64,000 bases of DNA from Sporosarcina aquimarina (GTDB taxonomy: Bacteria > Bacillota > Bacilli > Bacillales_A > Planococcaceae): NCBI RefSeq assembly GCF_023715615.1, contig NZ_JAMBOM010000001.1:558001-622000 (forward strand), written 5' to 3'. The notes under the pieces are model-generated. The model searched no databases, was not told the DNA's origin, and saw only the letters and a program-made list of their open reading frames with translations. Below, piece by piece: positions 47,166 through 55,621 of this stretch. Numbering within the stretch: position 1 is the stretch's first letter; every line of letters begins with the position of its first letter. The translations under genes were made by a program, and so were the position numbers.

Positions 47166-48338
47166 TTGAGAAATGAAGAATTGCTGCTCATACCTGGACC
47201 GACGCCGGTCGTCGATACCATTTACGATGCATTGGGGGAGGAAACTCGTGCTCATACAGATCCGCGATTTGTAAGTAGATTTAAATCAGCCATTGAGCGT
47301 ACAAAGCGAATTTTGAATACGGATGGGGAAGTATTTATCGTCGCTGGATCTGGAACGCTTGCAATGGAAATGGCGCTCGTCAACACGATTGCAGCTGGGG
47401 AACGGCTCTTGATCATCAGCCATGGTTATTTTGGAGATCGCTTCATTAAGTTGGGGCAAGCATTCGGAATTCAAATTGATCTTCTGCAGGCAGAGTGGGG
47501 CAAGCAAGTGGATTTGAAGCATGTCAAAGAGCATTTAGAGAAAAAACAATATAAAGCGGTTACTGTGACACATGCAGATACGTCAACAGGTGTTCAAGCA
47601 AACCTAGAGGAACTAATTCCCCTCATTAAACAGCATGGTGCCTTGGCCATCGTTGACGGTGTATGTGCAACAACAGCTGTGCCTGAAGATATGCAACACA
47701 ATTATGCAGGTCCAGGAACAGCGATCGACATTGTCCTAACCGGTTCGCAAAAAGCGATTGGTGTCCCGCCAGGCCTTGGGATCGTAGCATTTAGCCAAGC
47801 TGCGCTGAAAGCACGTAACGAAATGGAATCGGTATCTGCCTACTATTGTGATATCCACAACTGGATTCCAGTCATGCATGATCCATCCAAATACTTTGCA
47901 ACGCCGCCTGTCAATATGATATATGCGCTTGAAGAAGGATTAAGGATTGTTGAAGAAGAAGGTCTCAAAGAACGTTATGTCCGGCATAAAGCCTATGGAC
48001 TTGCGGTTCGTTCAGCCTTACGAGTTTATGGGATGGTGCCGCTGGCTGAAGAGAAAGACGCCGCACCGACATTGAGTTGTCTCTACTATCCTGAAGGTGT
48101 AGACGATGCCGCATTCCGTGCGGAGTTAGCTAAAGAAGGTGTGATATTATCAGGCGCACTTGCACATCTAGCAGGAAAAGCATTCAGAATTGGCCATATG
48201 GGCAACACGACTCCAGATATGTTGGAGACTGCTATCCGTAAAATCGGTGAAGCTTTGCAAAATTGCGGGCATGAAGTGGATGTTGAAGAGGCTGTATCTG
48301 TGTTGCAGGATTCTTTAGGATCGTTGTTAACTATCTGA
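47166..48338 (+). CDS. Class V PLP-dependent aminotransferase (alanine/serine-glyoxylate type)
   Basis: 390 residues; TTG 47166 lies 5 nt after CGGGGGGA. Fold type I PLP enzyme: LLLIPGPTPV at the N-terminus, GSGTLAMEMA (phosphate cup), THADTSTGVQ, the PLP-ring Asp in VDGVCATTAVPEDM and the Schiff-base Lys in TGSQKAIGVPPGLG. The family includes alanine-glyoxylate and serine-glyoxylate aminotransferases and purine-catabolism PucG. The C-terminus has a short acidic extension. It is separated from leuD by a strong terminator, so is not part of the leucine operon; amino donor and acceptor are unknown. Confidence 0.87.
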   Translation: MRNEELLLIPGPTPVVDTIYDALGEETRAHTDPRFVSRFKSAIERTKRILNTDGEVFIVAGSGTLAMEMALVNTIAAGERLLIISHGYFGDRFIKLGQAFGIQIDLLQAEWGKQVDLKHVKEHLEKKQYKAVTVTHADTSTGVQANLEELIPLIKQHGALAIVDGVCATTAVPEDMQHNYAGPGTAIDIVLTGSQKAIGVPPGLGIVAFSQAALKARNEMESVSAYYCDIHNWIPVMHDPSKYFATPPVNMIYALEEGLRIVEEEGLKERYVRHKAYGLAVRSALRVYGMVPLAEEKDAAPTLSCLYYPEGVDDAAFRAELAKEGVILSGALAHLAGKAFRIGHMGNTTPDMLETAIRKIGEALQNCGHEVDVEEAVSVLQDSLGSLLTI

Positions 48339-48365
48339 GAAATTTACTAGGGCGATAGAATAGCA

Positions 48366-48405
48366 AGACTGCAAAAATTCTTATTTGAATTTTTGCAGTC
48401 TTTTT
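48366..48405 (+). terminator. Terminator of the aminotransferase gene
   Basis: Perfect 15-bp stem AGACTGCAAAAATTC / GAATTTTTGCAGTCT, 6-nt loop, then TTTT. Confidence 0.9.
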
Positions 48406-48519
48406 GTTTGGAAACAGGTCATATATCCTTTTCTTATTGATAAATAGTGTGCAAAAATTATTCTGATTAACTAATGTTATGGAATTTATTTAATAGAAAG
48501 ATTATTTTGAAAATAAGTA

Positions 48520-48548
48520 TTGAAAAAGTAGAATAGATAGTTTAGAAT
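48520..48548 (+). promoter_or_regulatory. Sigma-A promoter of the ROK-ABC-lyase cassette
   Basis: TTGAAA (48520-48525), 17-bp spacer, TAGAAT (48543-48548). The predicted start is near 48555, directly before the palindromic operator. Confidence 0.6.
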
Positions 48549-48561
48549 AAACGTAATGTTC

Positions 48562-48586
48562 AGTTAGTAAGTTTTGTTTACTAACT
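48562..48586. promoter_or_regulatory. Palindromic operator, probably for the ROK repressor
   Basis: AGTTAGTAA (48562-48570) and TTACTAACT (48578-48586) form a perfect 9-bp inverted repeat with a 7-bp centre, just downstream of the -10. Bacillus XylR, a ROK repressor, binds a similarly spaced TTAG-containing palindrome. Autorepression of the cassette is inferred. Confidence 0.65.
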
Positions 48587-48635
48587 AACTGTTTTAATGT
48601 TAACTACTACCTACCAACAGTAAGGGGCAGTTGAA

Positions 48636-49811
48636 ATGCTAAATGGAAGTTTAGGATTTTTAAGAAATGAAAACAAACGTAAAGTCCTTCAACGAATAAT
48701 TGATGAAGAACAGACGACTAGAGTTCAGATTTCTAGAGATTTATTGATGAGTAAACCGACGGTATCGAGTCTTGTTGAAGAATTAATTGAAGGAGGTTGG
48801 ATTATTGAAACTGGGAGTGGAGAAGCATCTTCTAATGGAGGCAGAAAACCTGTAAATCTTAGATTCAATGCTAAAAATGCGTATTGTATTGGAATTGATA
48901 TTGGAGGTACTGGAGTTGTACTTGGAATAACTGATTTAAATGGAGAACTAGTAAACTTTAAAGAATTTGAAACGCAAAAAAACTTGGGGGAAAAGTTGCT
49001 GATAGAAATTAAATCTCAAGTAGATGAGATGTTAAACGAAAGCGATATTGATAGTAAAGATATTTTAGGGGTTGGCGTTGGTGTTCCTGGAATTACAAAC
49101 TTGGAAACTGGGATTGTAGTTGAAGCCCCCGCTTTGAAGTGGAGTAATTATCCTGCAAAGAAGAAAATTGAAGAGGCTTTGTCTATGTCTGTTTTTATCG
49201 ATAATGATGTAAATGTTAGTTTACTTGGTGAAAAGTGGCTAGGAAGAGGTAGGCAGGCGTCAAACATGATCTATATTTCAGTAGGTACAGGAATTGGAAG
49301 CGGTATCATGCTGCAAGGTAACATATACCGCGGTAGTAATTATAGTGCTGGAGAAATAGGTTATATGGTAACTGATCGCCAAAGTGCGAGTTCGTATAAA
49401 CCATCTGTCAAAGGATATGGATTTTTAGAGAGTATATCAGGGGGGAATTCAATTGGCGAAAACTTGTCTAGACGCTTGAAAAGAGAGATTACATCATCAG
49501 AAGCTTTTGAGCTCTACAGGAAAGGGAACACCGCTGCTATTGAAGTGGTTTCTGTAGCAATAGAAAATTTATCATTTGGCATAGCGAATTATGTTTCATT
49601 ATTCGATCCTGAAATCGTCATTCTAGGAGGTGGTGTCACCGAGTCGTTTGATGTTATACAACCGATAATTAATGACATCTTGAATCGCTATACACCTAGA
49701 TCTTGCGAAATTGTACAATCAGCTTTTGGTAAGAAGGCTGGGGTTATTGGTGCCGTGGCATTGGTTTTAAACGAACATGGAGCATTATTCACTACAAAAG
49801 AGAGGGGTTAG
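48636..49811 (+). CDS. ROK-family (NagC/XylR-type) transcriptional repressor
   Basis: 391 residues; ATG 48636 follows AAGGGG. An N-terminal winged helix-turn-helix (about 8-70: TTRVQISRDLLMSKPTVSSLVEELIEGGWI) precedes the ROK sugar-kinase-like domain with IDIGGTGVVLGI (phosphate 1), FIDNDVNVSLLGE and SVGTGIGSGIM. The usual ROK zinc site (GH...CxCGxxGC) is missing: GEIGYMVTD has Tyr for His and no Cys cluster follows. It may therefore be a pure ligand-binding repressor. It opens a five-gene cassette, with the next gene starting 4 bp after its stop, and probably controls it through the palindrome upstream. Confidence 0.9.
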   Translation: MLNGSLGFLRNENKRKVLQRIIDEEQTTRVQISRDLLMSKPTVSSLVEELIEGGWIIETGSGEASSNGGRKPVNLRFNAKNAYCIGIDIGGTGVVLGITDLNGELVNFKEFETQKNLGEKLLIEIKSQVDEMLNESDIDSKDILGVGVGVPGITNLETGIVVEAPALKWSNYPAKKKIEEALSMSVFIDNDVNVSLLGEKWLGRGRQASNMIYISVGTGIGSGIMLQGNIYRGSNYSAGEIGYMVTDRQSASSYKPSVKGYGFLESISGGNSIGENLSRRLKREITSSEAFELYRKGNTAAIEVVSVAIENLSFGIANYVSLFDPEIVILGGGVTESFDVIQPIINDILNRYTPRSCEIVQSAFGKKAGVIGAVALVLNEHGALFTTKERG

Positions 49812-49815
49812 GTCG

Positions 49816-50937
49816 ATGAAGATGCAACTAAAATTAGGTTTGTTTTTTGTGTTGTTAGCAGCATTGTTGTTAGGAGGTTGTATGGCCGGAAATACAGAGA
49901 AAACTGAAAAGCCCGCAACTGGAGATACCGACGGAAATAAAGATGAAGAAGCAGAAAATAAAGAACTTGAAGATAAAGTCGTTATATATTCTCCACATGG
50001 CAAGGACATTTTAAGTGACTTTCAAAATCAGTTTGAAGCGGAGTATGGAATCAAGATGGAGTTCTTAGATATGGGTTCTCAGGAAATATTAGACCGTATT
50101 CGCTCGGAAAAAAATAATACCCAGGCTGACGTCTGGTGGGGCGCGCCACAAGTTAACTTTGACCAAGCAAAAGATAACGATTTACTAGCAGAATACAAAC
50201 CTTCCTATGCTGATTCACTAGATGAAATTTATCATGATCCAGATTGGATGTGGTCAGGTACATCAATGACACCTGAAGTAATTTTGTATAACTCAAAGGA
50301 AATATCTAAAGAAGATGCTCCAAAGGACTGGGATGACCTTCTTGATCCTAAATGGAAAGATGAAGTTATTATTAGATACCCGTTAGCATCCGGAACAATG
50401 AGAACCATTTATTCATCTATGATTTATAGAGCATATAAAGATTCTGAAGACCCTGAAGAGGGTTATGAATGGCTGAAGAAATTTGATATGAACACAAAGG
50501 AATATGCAGCCAATCCAGAAATCATGTACAACCAAGTGGCAAAAGGTGTAGGAAGCATAACAGTTTGGAATATGCCAGATACTGTTATGCTGGCTAAAGA
50601 AAAAGGATATCCTTTCGATTATGTACTTCCTGAAAGTGGAACTCCAGTACTTACTGAAGGCATCGCTATCATAAAGGATGCTCCACACCCGAATGCTGCT
50701 GAAGCTTTTTATGAATTTGTAAACACTCCTGAAGCTGCTAAGTTGTTGGCTGAAAGCTATTACCGTATTCCAACACGTGATGACGTGACTGATCTGCCGG
50801 AATGGATCAAGGAAGCGGAAGACAAAATTAAACCAATGGATATCGATTGGAAATTGTTCCAAGAAAAATCAGACGAGTGGATGGATTATTGGGATAACAA
50901 TATTAAAAACACAAAGAAAGACAAAAGTGGCGAATAG
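49816..50937 (+). CDS. ABC transporter solute-binding lipoprotein (AfuA/FutA-like family 1)
   Basis: 373 residues; ATG 49816 with GAGAGGGG upstream. Lipobox LLGGC (Cys20) and a Glu/Lys/Asp-rich spacer precede the binding fold: VVIYSPHGKDILSDFQNQFEAEYG, QADVWWGAP, PKDWDDLLDPKWKD, ASGTM, and GVGSITVWNMPDT. The fold is that of binding proteins for Fe(III), phosphonates, polyamines and similar small charged solutes. I cannot name the ligand. It is followed by a perfect hairpin and then its ATPase and permease. Confidence 0.88.
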   Translation: MKMQLKLGLFFVLLAALLLGGCMAGNTEKTEKPATGDTDGNKDEEAENKELEDKVVIYSPHGKDILSDFQNQFEAEYGIKMEFLDMGSQEILDRIRSEKNNTQADVWWGAPQVNFDQAKDNDLLAEYKPSYADSLDEIYHDPDWMWSGTSMTPEVILYNSKEISKEDAPKDWDDLLDPKWKDEVIIRYPLASGTMRTIYSSMIYRAYKDSEDPEEGYEWLKKFDMNTKEYAANPEIMYNQVAKGVGSITVWNMPDTVMLAKEKGYPFDYVLPESGTPVLTEGIAIIKDAPHPNAAEAFYEFVNTPEAAKLLAESYYRIPTRDDVTDLPEWIKEAEDKIKPMDIDWKLFQEKSDEWMDYWDNNIKNTKKDKSGE

Positions 50938-50985
50938 TAATTAAATTCTAACTGCTGTAAAAAATTTGTAACACCGATTAAAAGC

Positions 50986-51023
50986 ATTCGACTATCATAT
51001 CTTAAAGTCTATGATAGTCGAAT
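50986..51023 (+). terminator. Intercistronic hairpin between binding protein and ATPase genes
   Basis: Perfect 14-bp stem ATTCGACTATCATA (50986-50999) / TATGATAGTCGAAT (51010-51023), 10-nt loop, followed by ATTTGTT and not a full T-run. This suits a partial terminator or mRNA 3'-end stabiliser that gives more binding protein than transporter. Confidence 0.65.
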
Positions 51024-51051
51024 ATTTGTTCAAAGAAGGAGGTTGGTTGGG

Positions 51052-52152
51052 ATGTCAATCGTCCATTTGGAAACCATTACCAAGAGGTTTGGTGATGTTA
51101 CAGCTGTTAAAGAATTGGATTTACTTATAAAAGAAGGTGAGTTCTTCACGTTCTTAGGTCCCAGCGGATGTGGAAAAACAACGACACTTCGAATGATCGC
51201 AGGTTTCTACTATCCAACTGAAGGGATAGTGAAATTCAATGAGAGAAACATGACAACTGTTTCACCTGAAAATAGAAATACAGGCATGGTGTTTCAGAAC
51301 TATGCGCTTTTTCCTCATATGACTGTCTTTGAAAATGTCGCATTTGGATTGAAAGTTAGAAAGCTTTCCAAAGAAATAATAAAGGAAAAAGTCGAAGATG
51401 TTCTAAAGAAAGTTCGATTAGAACAATACATTGATCGGCAGGTTAGCCAATTATCTGGCGGCCAACAACAACGCGTAGCTCTTGCTAGAGCGATCGTCAT
51501 TGAACCTGATATTTTGCTCTTAGACGAACCCCTCAGTAACTTAGATGCTCGCCTACGTGATGAAATGCGTACTGAAATATTAAGGTTGCAGCAGGAATAT
51601 AAAATCACAACTATTTATGTAACTCATGATCAGGTTGAGGCGTTAACAATGAGTGACAGAATAGCAGTTTTTAGTCATGGAGTTTGCCAGCAAGTGGGTA
51701 CACCCACTGAAATTTACAATGAACCTATTAATGATTTTGTCGCAGAATTCATTGGAGAAACAAACCTTTTAAGTATTGACTATGTAAGTAAAACCCCAGA
51801 CTTGCATTCTTACCAGTTATGTGAACTTGACTGTAAGGTAGAAGTGAAAAATGATGGTGCAAATATAGCTGCATATGATCAAACAGATAAGTTGAGCATG
51901 TCGATAAGACCTGAAGCCGTAATAGTGTCTGAGAAATCTCTAGAAGGATTGAATGTATTTAAAGGCATAGTGAAAATTGTTCAGTTTACTGGTGCGGCAG
52001 TGCATACCTATGTTGAATTAAATGAAACAGTTTTAATAGAAAGTACGAATTTAAACAAAGGACCTGCAACCTATTTAAATGTAGGAAATGAGGTTTATGT
52101 TCAGTTTCCAGCAGAACAGATTCGTGTTATCCCTGAAATGAAAAAAATATAG
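51052..52152 (+). CDS. ABC transporter ATP-binding protein (PotA/FbpC-like)
   Basis: 366 residues; ATG 51052 is 9 nt after AGGAGG. Walker A GPSGCGKTT (about 36-44), Q-loop VFQNYALFPHMTV, signature LSGGQQQRVALARAIV, Walker B ILLLDEPLSNLDARLR and H-loop YVTHDQVEALT are all intact. A C-terminal TOBE-type domain (about 280-360) is present. It powers the two-domain permease encoded next. Confidence 0.95.
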   Translation: MSIVHLETITKRFGDVTAVKELDLLIKEGEFFTFLGPSGCGKTTTLRMIAGFYYPTEGIVKFNERNMTTVSPENRNTGMVFQNYALFPHMTVFENVAFGLKVRKLSKEIIKEKVEDVLKKVRLEQYIDRQVSQLSGGQQQRVALARAIVIEPDILLLDEPLSNLDARLRDEMRTEILRLQQEYKITTIYVTHDQVEALTMSDRIAVFSHGVCQQVGTPTEIYNEPINDFVAEFIGETNLLSIDYVSKTPDLHSYQLCELDCKVEVKNDGANIAAYDQTDKLSMSIRPEAVIVSEKSLEGLNVFKGIVKIVQFTGAAVHTYVELNETVLIESTNLNKGPATYLNVGNEVYVQFPAEQIRVIPEMKKI

Positions 52153-52208
52153 ATAACCTAATTTTGCTGTTGCAGTAGCTGATCGTGATGTAAAGGGAGG
52201 CATTTTAC

Positions 52209-53897
52209 ATGTTAAATGCAGAACGAAGAAAAACCATTTTGCTATTGATTCCAGTTTTCCTAATCCTAGGAGGTTATGTTCTTTACCCTGCTTTACGAAC
52301 AGCGCTAGAGAGCATACATAAGAATGGTGTATTTTCGTTACAAAACTACAGTGATTTTTTTGGAGCCAAGGCTAAAGCAAATTTTGAAGCACTCTGGAAT
52401 TCAGTTTGGATATCGTTAGCGTCTGTATTCTTTAGTGCATGTATTGGTCTACCTCTAGCGTATATTTTTAATCGCTATGATTTCCCAGGTAGAAAGTTTT
52501 TCGCTGGTATTGCAATTATGCCAATTGTATTGCCCTCTCTAGTTGGAGTAATGGCGTTCATGTTTTTATATGGGGAAGCGGGATTAATTCCTAATGCTAT
52601 CAAAGATATTTTCAATTTAAAAAATGTACCTTTTAGTATAGGTGGTATTTCAGGAATTCTTCTTGTCCATGCATATACAATGTATCCCTACTTTTATATG
52701 ACAAGTTCATCGGCATTAGGTAATATCGATCCATCACTTGAAGAAGCAGCTTCAAATCTAGGAGCTAGTAAATTTAAAGTATTTTGGAAAGTGACATTTC
52801 CTCTTTTGACTCCTGGACTTGTTGCAGCAGCACTTCTTGTATTTATGGTGTCGATGGCCAGTTTCAGTGCCCCATTTTTATTGGCGGGTGGTTTCCGTGT
52901 GTTAAGTCTACAGATCTACTTCTCTAAAATTAATGGGGATTTAGAGATGGCAGCAACACAGTCTGTGATCTTATCGATGGTTTCTATTTCGTTCTTACTA
53001 TTTATGCGATGGTATCAGAGCCGTAAAGATTACAGAATGGCTTCAAAGGGGATTGGGGCACATCGAAGTGAGGTTAATAACCCACTTTTAAAATGGGTAA
53101 TGGTGTCTATTGGAATATTGGCAATGATTGTATTGCTTTTACCACATGCAACATTGCTTATTTTATCTCTAGTACCAGATGGCGCCTGGACTTGGCAGAC
53201 CTATCCGCAAAGTTTTAACTTTGAAAATTTTATTTTGCTCTTTGAAGATCCATACATTTGGGAGCCAGTAAAAAATAGTTTGATAATGGCGTTTTTAGCA
53301 TGTATAGGAGTGTTTATTTTTGGTATCTTCACTTCTTACGCACTAGTCAAACGTAAGTTTTTTGGGAAAAACCTCTTGGATATTTTAGTAATGATTCCAT
53401 GGGCACTTCCAGCAACAGTAGTGGGAATGAATATGATTTTAGCTTTCAACACACCGTCCCCATTCTCTTTTGGAAAGGTGTTAGTAGGAACATTTTGGAT
53501 TTTACCATTAGCATACTTTGTAAGGTTTCTTCCATTGGTTGTTCGTTCTACAAATGCAGTTTTGGAACAACTTGATGATTCAATTGAGGAAGCTGCACAA
53601 AATTTAGGAGCGAAATGGTTTTATACATTTAGGAAAGTAGTTTTACCTATCATTATGCCTGGAGTACTAAGTGGTACATTACTAGCATTTGTGCAGGCTG
53701 TTGGTGAGTTCCCGACATCAGTTTTACTTTATACAATCGGAAACAGACCCATCTCTATTGAAATTATGAACCAACTTCGAATGTTTAACATTGGTCAAGC
53801 GGCTGCATACGGAATGATTCAGGTAGGTTTGATTGCGATTGTAATGTTCATTTCGAGCAAATTCTTAGGAGTGAAAGCTGAGAAATCACTCGGCTAA
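52209..53897 (+). CDS. ABC transporter permease, two domains fused (FbpB/AfuB-like)
   Basis: 562 residues; ATG 52209 follows GGGAGG. About 12 membrane helices in two homologous halves. Each half has its own EAA loop for contacting the ATPase: EEAASNLGASKFKVFWKVTFPLLTPG (about 178-203) and EEAAQNLGAKWFYTFRKVVLPIIMPG (about 460-485). This fused arrangement is typical of Fe(III)/thiamine/phosphonate-class importers. It lies between the ATPase gene and the lyase gene (41-bp gap). Confidence 0.94.
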   Translation: MLNAERRKTILLLIPVFLILGGYVLYPALRTALESIHKNGVFSLQNYSDFFGAKAKANFEALWNSVWISLASVFFSACIGLPLAYIFNRYDFPGRKFFAGIAIMPIVLPSLVGVMAFMFLYGEAGLIPNAIKDIFNLKNVPFSIGGISGILLVHAYTMYPYFYMTSSSALGNIDPSLEEAASNLGASKFKVFWKVTFPLLTPGLVAAALLVFMVSMASFSAPFLLAGGFRVLSLQIYFSKINGDLEMAATQSVILSMVSISFLLFMRWYQSRKDYRMASKGIGAHRSEVNNPLLKWVMVSIGILAMIVLLLPHATLLILSLVPDGAWTWQTYPQSFNFENFILLFEDPYIWEPVKNSLIMAFLACIGVFIFGIFTSYALVKRKFFGKNLLDILVMIPWALPATVVGMNMILAFNTPSPFSFGKVLVGTFWILPLAYFVRFLPLVVRSTNAVLEQLDDSIEEAAQNLGAKWFYTFRKVVLPIIMPGVLSGTLLAFVQAVGEFPTSVLLYTIGNRPISIEIMNQLRMFNIGQAAAYGMIQVGLIAIVMFISSKFLGVKAEKSLG

Positions 53898-53938
53898 AGT
53901 TTTAGATTGAAAAATAGCAATTACTTGAGGTGCATAAA

Positions 53939-55339
53939 ATGATGTCAAGAGTTGAAGAGTTTAAAATTAAAGATGGAGGTACATTTCCAGGGAAAGTCTA
54001 TTCTAAAGTTTTACTGAAACCCGTGTTTGACGATCAAAAAGCGTATTTATTTGAAGCGATGATGGCTGTGCACAAAGCCCATACAACTATGCTTTCAGAA
54101 CAACAGATAATCAAAGTTGAGGAAGCAGAGAAGATTTTAAATGCTATTGGAGAGATAGAATTACTAGAAAATGAAGAATTAAGTTATTCTGCAGCATATG
54201 AAGATCTATTCTTCCTTGTAGAATCTAAAATCGGTCATATAGTTGGTGACGATTTAGCAGGGAAAATGCACATTGGTAAAAGTCGTAATGACATGGGAGA
54301 AGCCATGTATCGAATTGTGTTACGGGAACACTTACAAAATACGATTGACTTAGCAAGAAACTTAGCATCCACACTATTGAGTCAAGCTGAGTATCATGTT
54401 GAAACCATTATGCCAGCCCATACGCATACACAGCCTGCCCAACCTACAACATTTGGGCATTATCTCGTTGCGATCTATGATGGACTCTACCGGGATATTG
54501 AACGTTTGGAACGAGCAAGGACGGTAGTCAATCAATCTCCGATGGGGGCAGCTGCGATTACGACAACCGGTTTTCAGATTAGTCGTGAGCGAATGGTGGA
54601 TCTACTCGATTTCGAAGGATTGGTCGAGAACTCGTATGATGCCATTGGTGCTGGCGACTATTTACTGGAAGCTGCACAAAGTTTAATCAGTTTGATGACC
54701 AACATCGGGCGGTGGGTGCAAGAATTCCTAAGGATGGCATCCAAAGAAGTAGGGGTACTACGTGTTTCAGATGCCTACGTGCAAATCAGTAGTATCATGC
54801 CGCAGAAACGTAATCCGGTGTCGCTGGAACACTCTCGCTCTCTTGCTTCGAGTGCTGTAGCTGAGGGGCTTGCTGTACTCCACATGATTCACAACACTCC
54901 TTTTGGTGATATCAATGATACTGAAGATGATTTACAGCCACATTTATATAAGGGATTCGAGAAAGCGGATCGAGTGTTGAAGCTGTTGAATGCTGTTATG
55001 ATTACGATTGAATTTGATAAGGAACGGGCTCATCAGCAAGCAAGAGAGAATATGATAACGATTACTGAACTTGCAGATGTGTTAGCGAGAGACTATGACA
55101 TTTCGTTTCGCCAAGCGCACGGTAAAGCTGCTATGGTTGCTAAAAGTGCGATTACATTACAGAAAGAGTTATATGAACTACCTGTGGAACTGGTCAATGA
55201 GTGGTTAAAAGACGTTTCTCTATCCAGAGCAGATTGGCAGGCAATTATAGATCCTGTCGTTTTCGTTGAACGCCGACATATCACTGGAGGTCCGAACCCT
55301 AATACTGTACGGGAAATGATTGCCAAGCGGAAGAGTTAA
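53939..55339 (+). CDS. Argininosuccinate-lyase-superfamily enzyme of unknown substrate
   Basis: 466 residues; ATG 53939 after GAGGTG. Fumarase/aspartase-fold homotetramer family that removes fumarate from N-succinyl compounds by beta-elimination. Seen: GKSRNDMGEAMYR, MPAHTHTQPAQPTTFGHYL (catalytic His/Thr region), and the signature SSIMPQKRNPVSLEH with catalytic Ser and Lys. It departs from true ArgH: the usual N-terminal WGGRF is absent, the near-invariant RSRNDQ reads KSRNDM, and LMPQKKNPD reads IMPQKRNPV. No argG lies nearby; its partners are an importer and a ROK repressor. I infer a catabolic lyase for an imported N-succinyl-type compound, for which EDDS lyase, an ArgH homologue, is a precedent. 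Confidence 0.82.
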   Translation: MMSRVEEFKIKDGGTFPGKVYSKVLLKPVFDDQKAYLFEAMMAVHKAHTTMLSEQQIIKVEEAEKILNAIGEIELLENEELSYSAAYEDLFFLVESKIGHIVGDDLAGKMHIGKSRNDMGEAMYRIVLREHLQNTIDLARNLASTLLSQAEYHVETIMPAHTHTQPAQPTTFGHYLVAIYDGLYRDIERLERARTVVNQSPMGAAAITTTGFQISRERMVDLLDFEGLVENSYDAIGAGDYLLEAAQSLISLMTNIGRWVQEFLRMASKEVGVLRVSDAYVQISSIMPQKRNPVSLEHSRSLASSAVAEGLAVLHMIHNTPFGDINDTEDDLQPHLYKGFEKADRVLKLLNAVMITIEFDKERAHQQARENMITITELADVLARDYDISFRQAHGKAAMVAKSAITLQKELYELPVELVNEWLKDVSLSRADWQAIIDPVVFVERRHITGGPNPNTVREMIAKRKS

Positions 55340-55421
55340 TAGGTTCTAGGAGAAGACGAACTACTAGTAGTTAATATAGGTTTTTGAAGGAAAGGAAGAC
55401 ACATTCTCGACAGAGGAGTAG

Positions 55422-55453
55422 GAAACCGCGCGAGTGCTTGCGTGGTTTTTTTT
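55422..55453 (+). terminator. Terminator of the ROK-ABC-lyase cassette
   Basis: AAACCGCGCG / GCGTGGTTT stem with a short loop, followed by eight T. It lies about 85 bp after the lyase stop. Confidence 0.75.
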
Positions 55454-55621
55454 ATGCTCTCATAAGAAATTAGGCATTACGGGAATCATGAATTTATAAA
55501 AGTGGTCGAAAAGTAGTGATTAATTCTTAATAAACAGATATAATTGAACTAGTTATAATTATTCAGACGATTGGTAAAGTTCGTCGTTTCTGAAAAAAGA
55601 GATAAAATTGGGGTGGAATGG

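Noticed and set aside
53939..55339. Naming the lyase argH
   Set aside because: Diagnostic ArgH positions differ (KSRNDM, IMPQKRNPV, no WGGRF), argG is absent nearby, and the context is a ROK-controlled importer.
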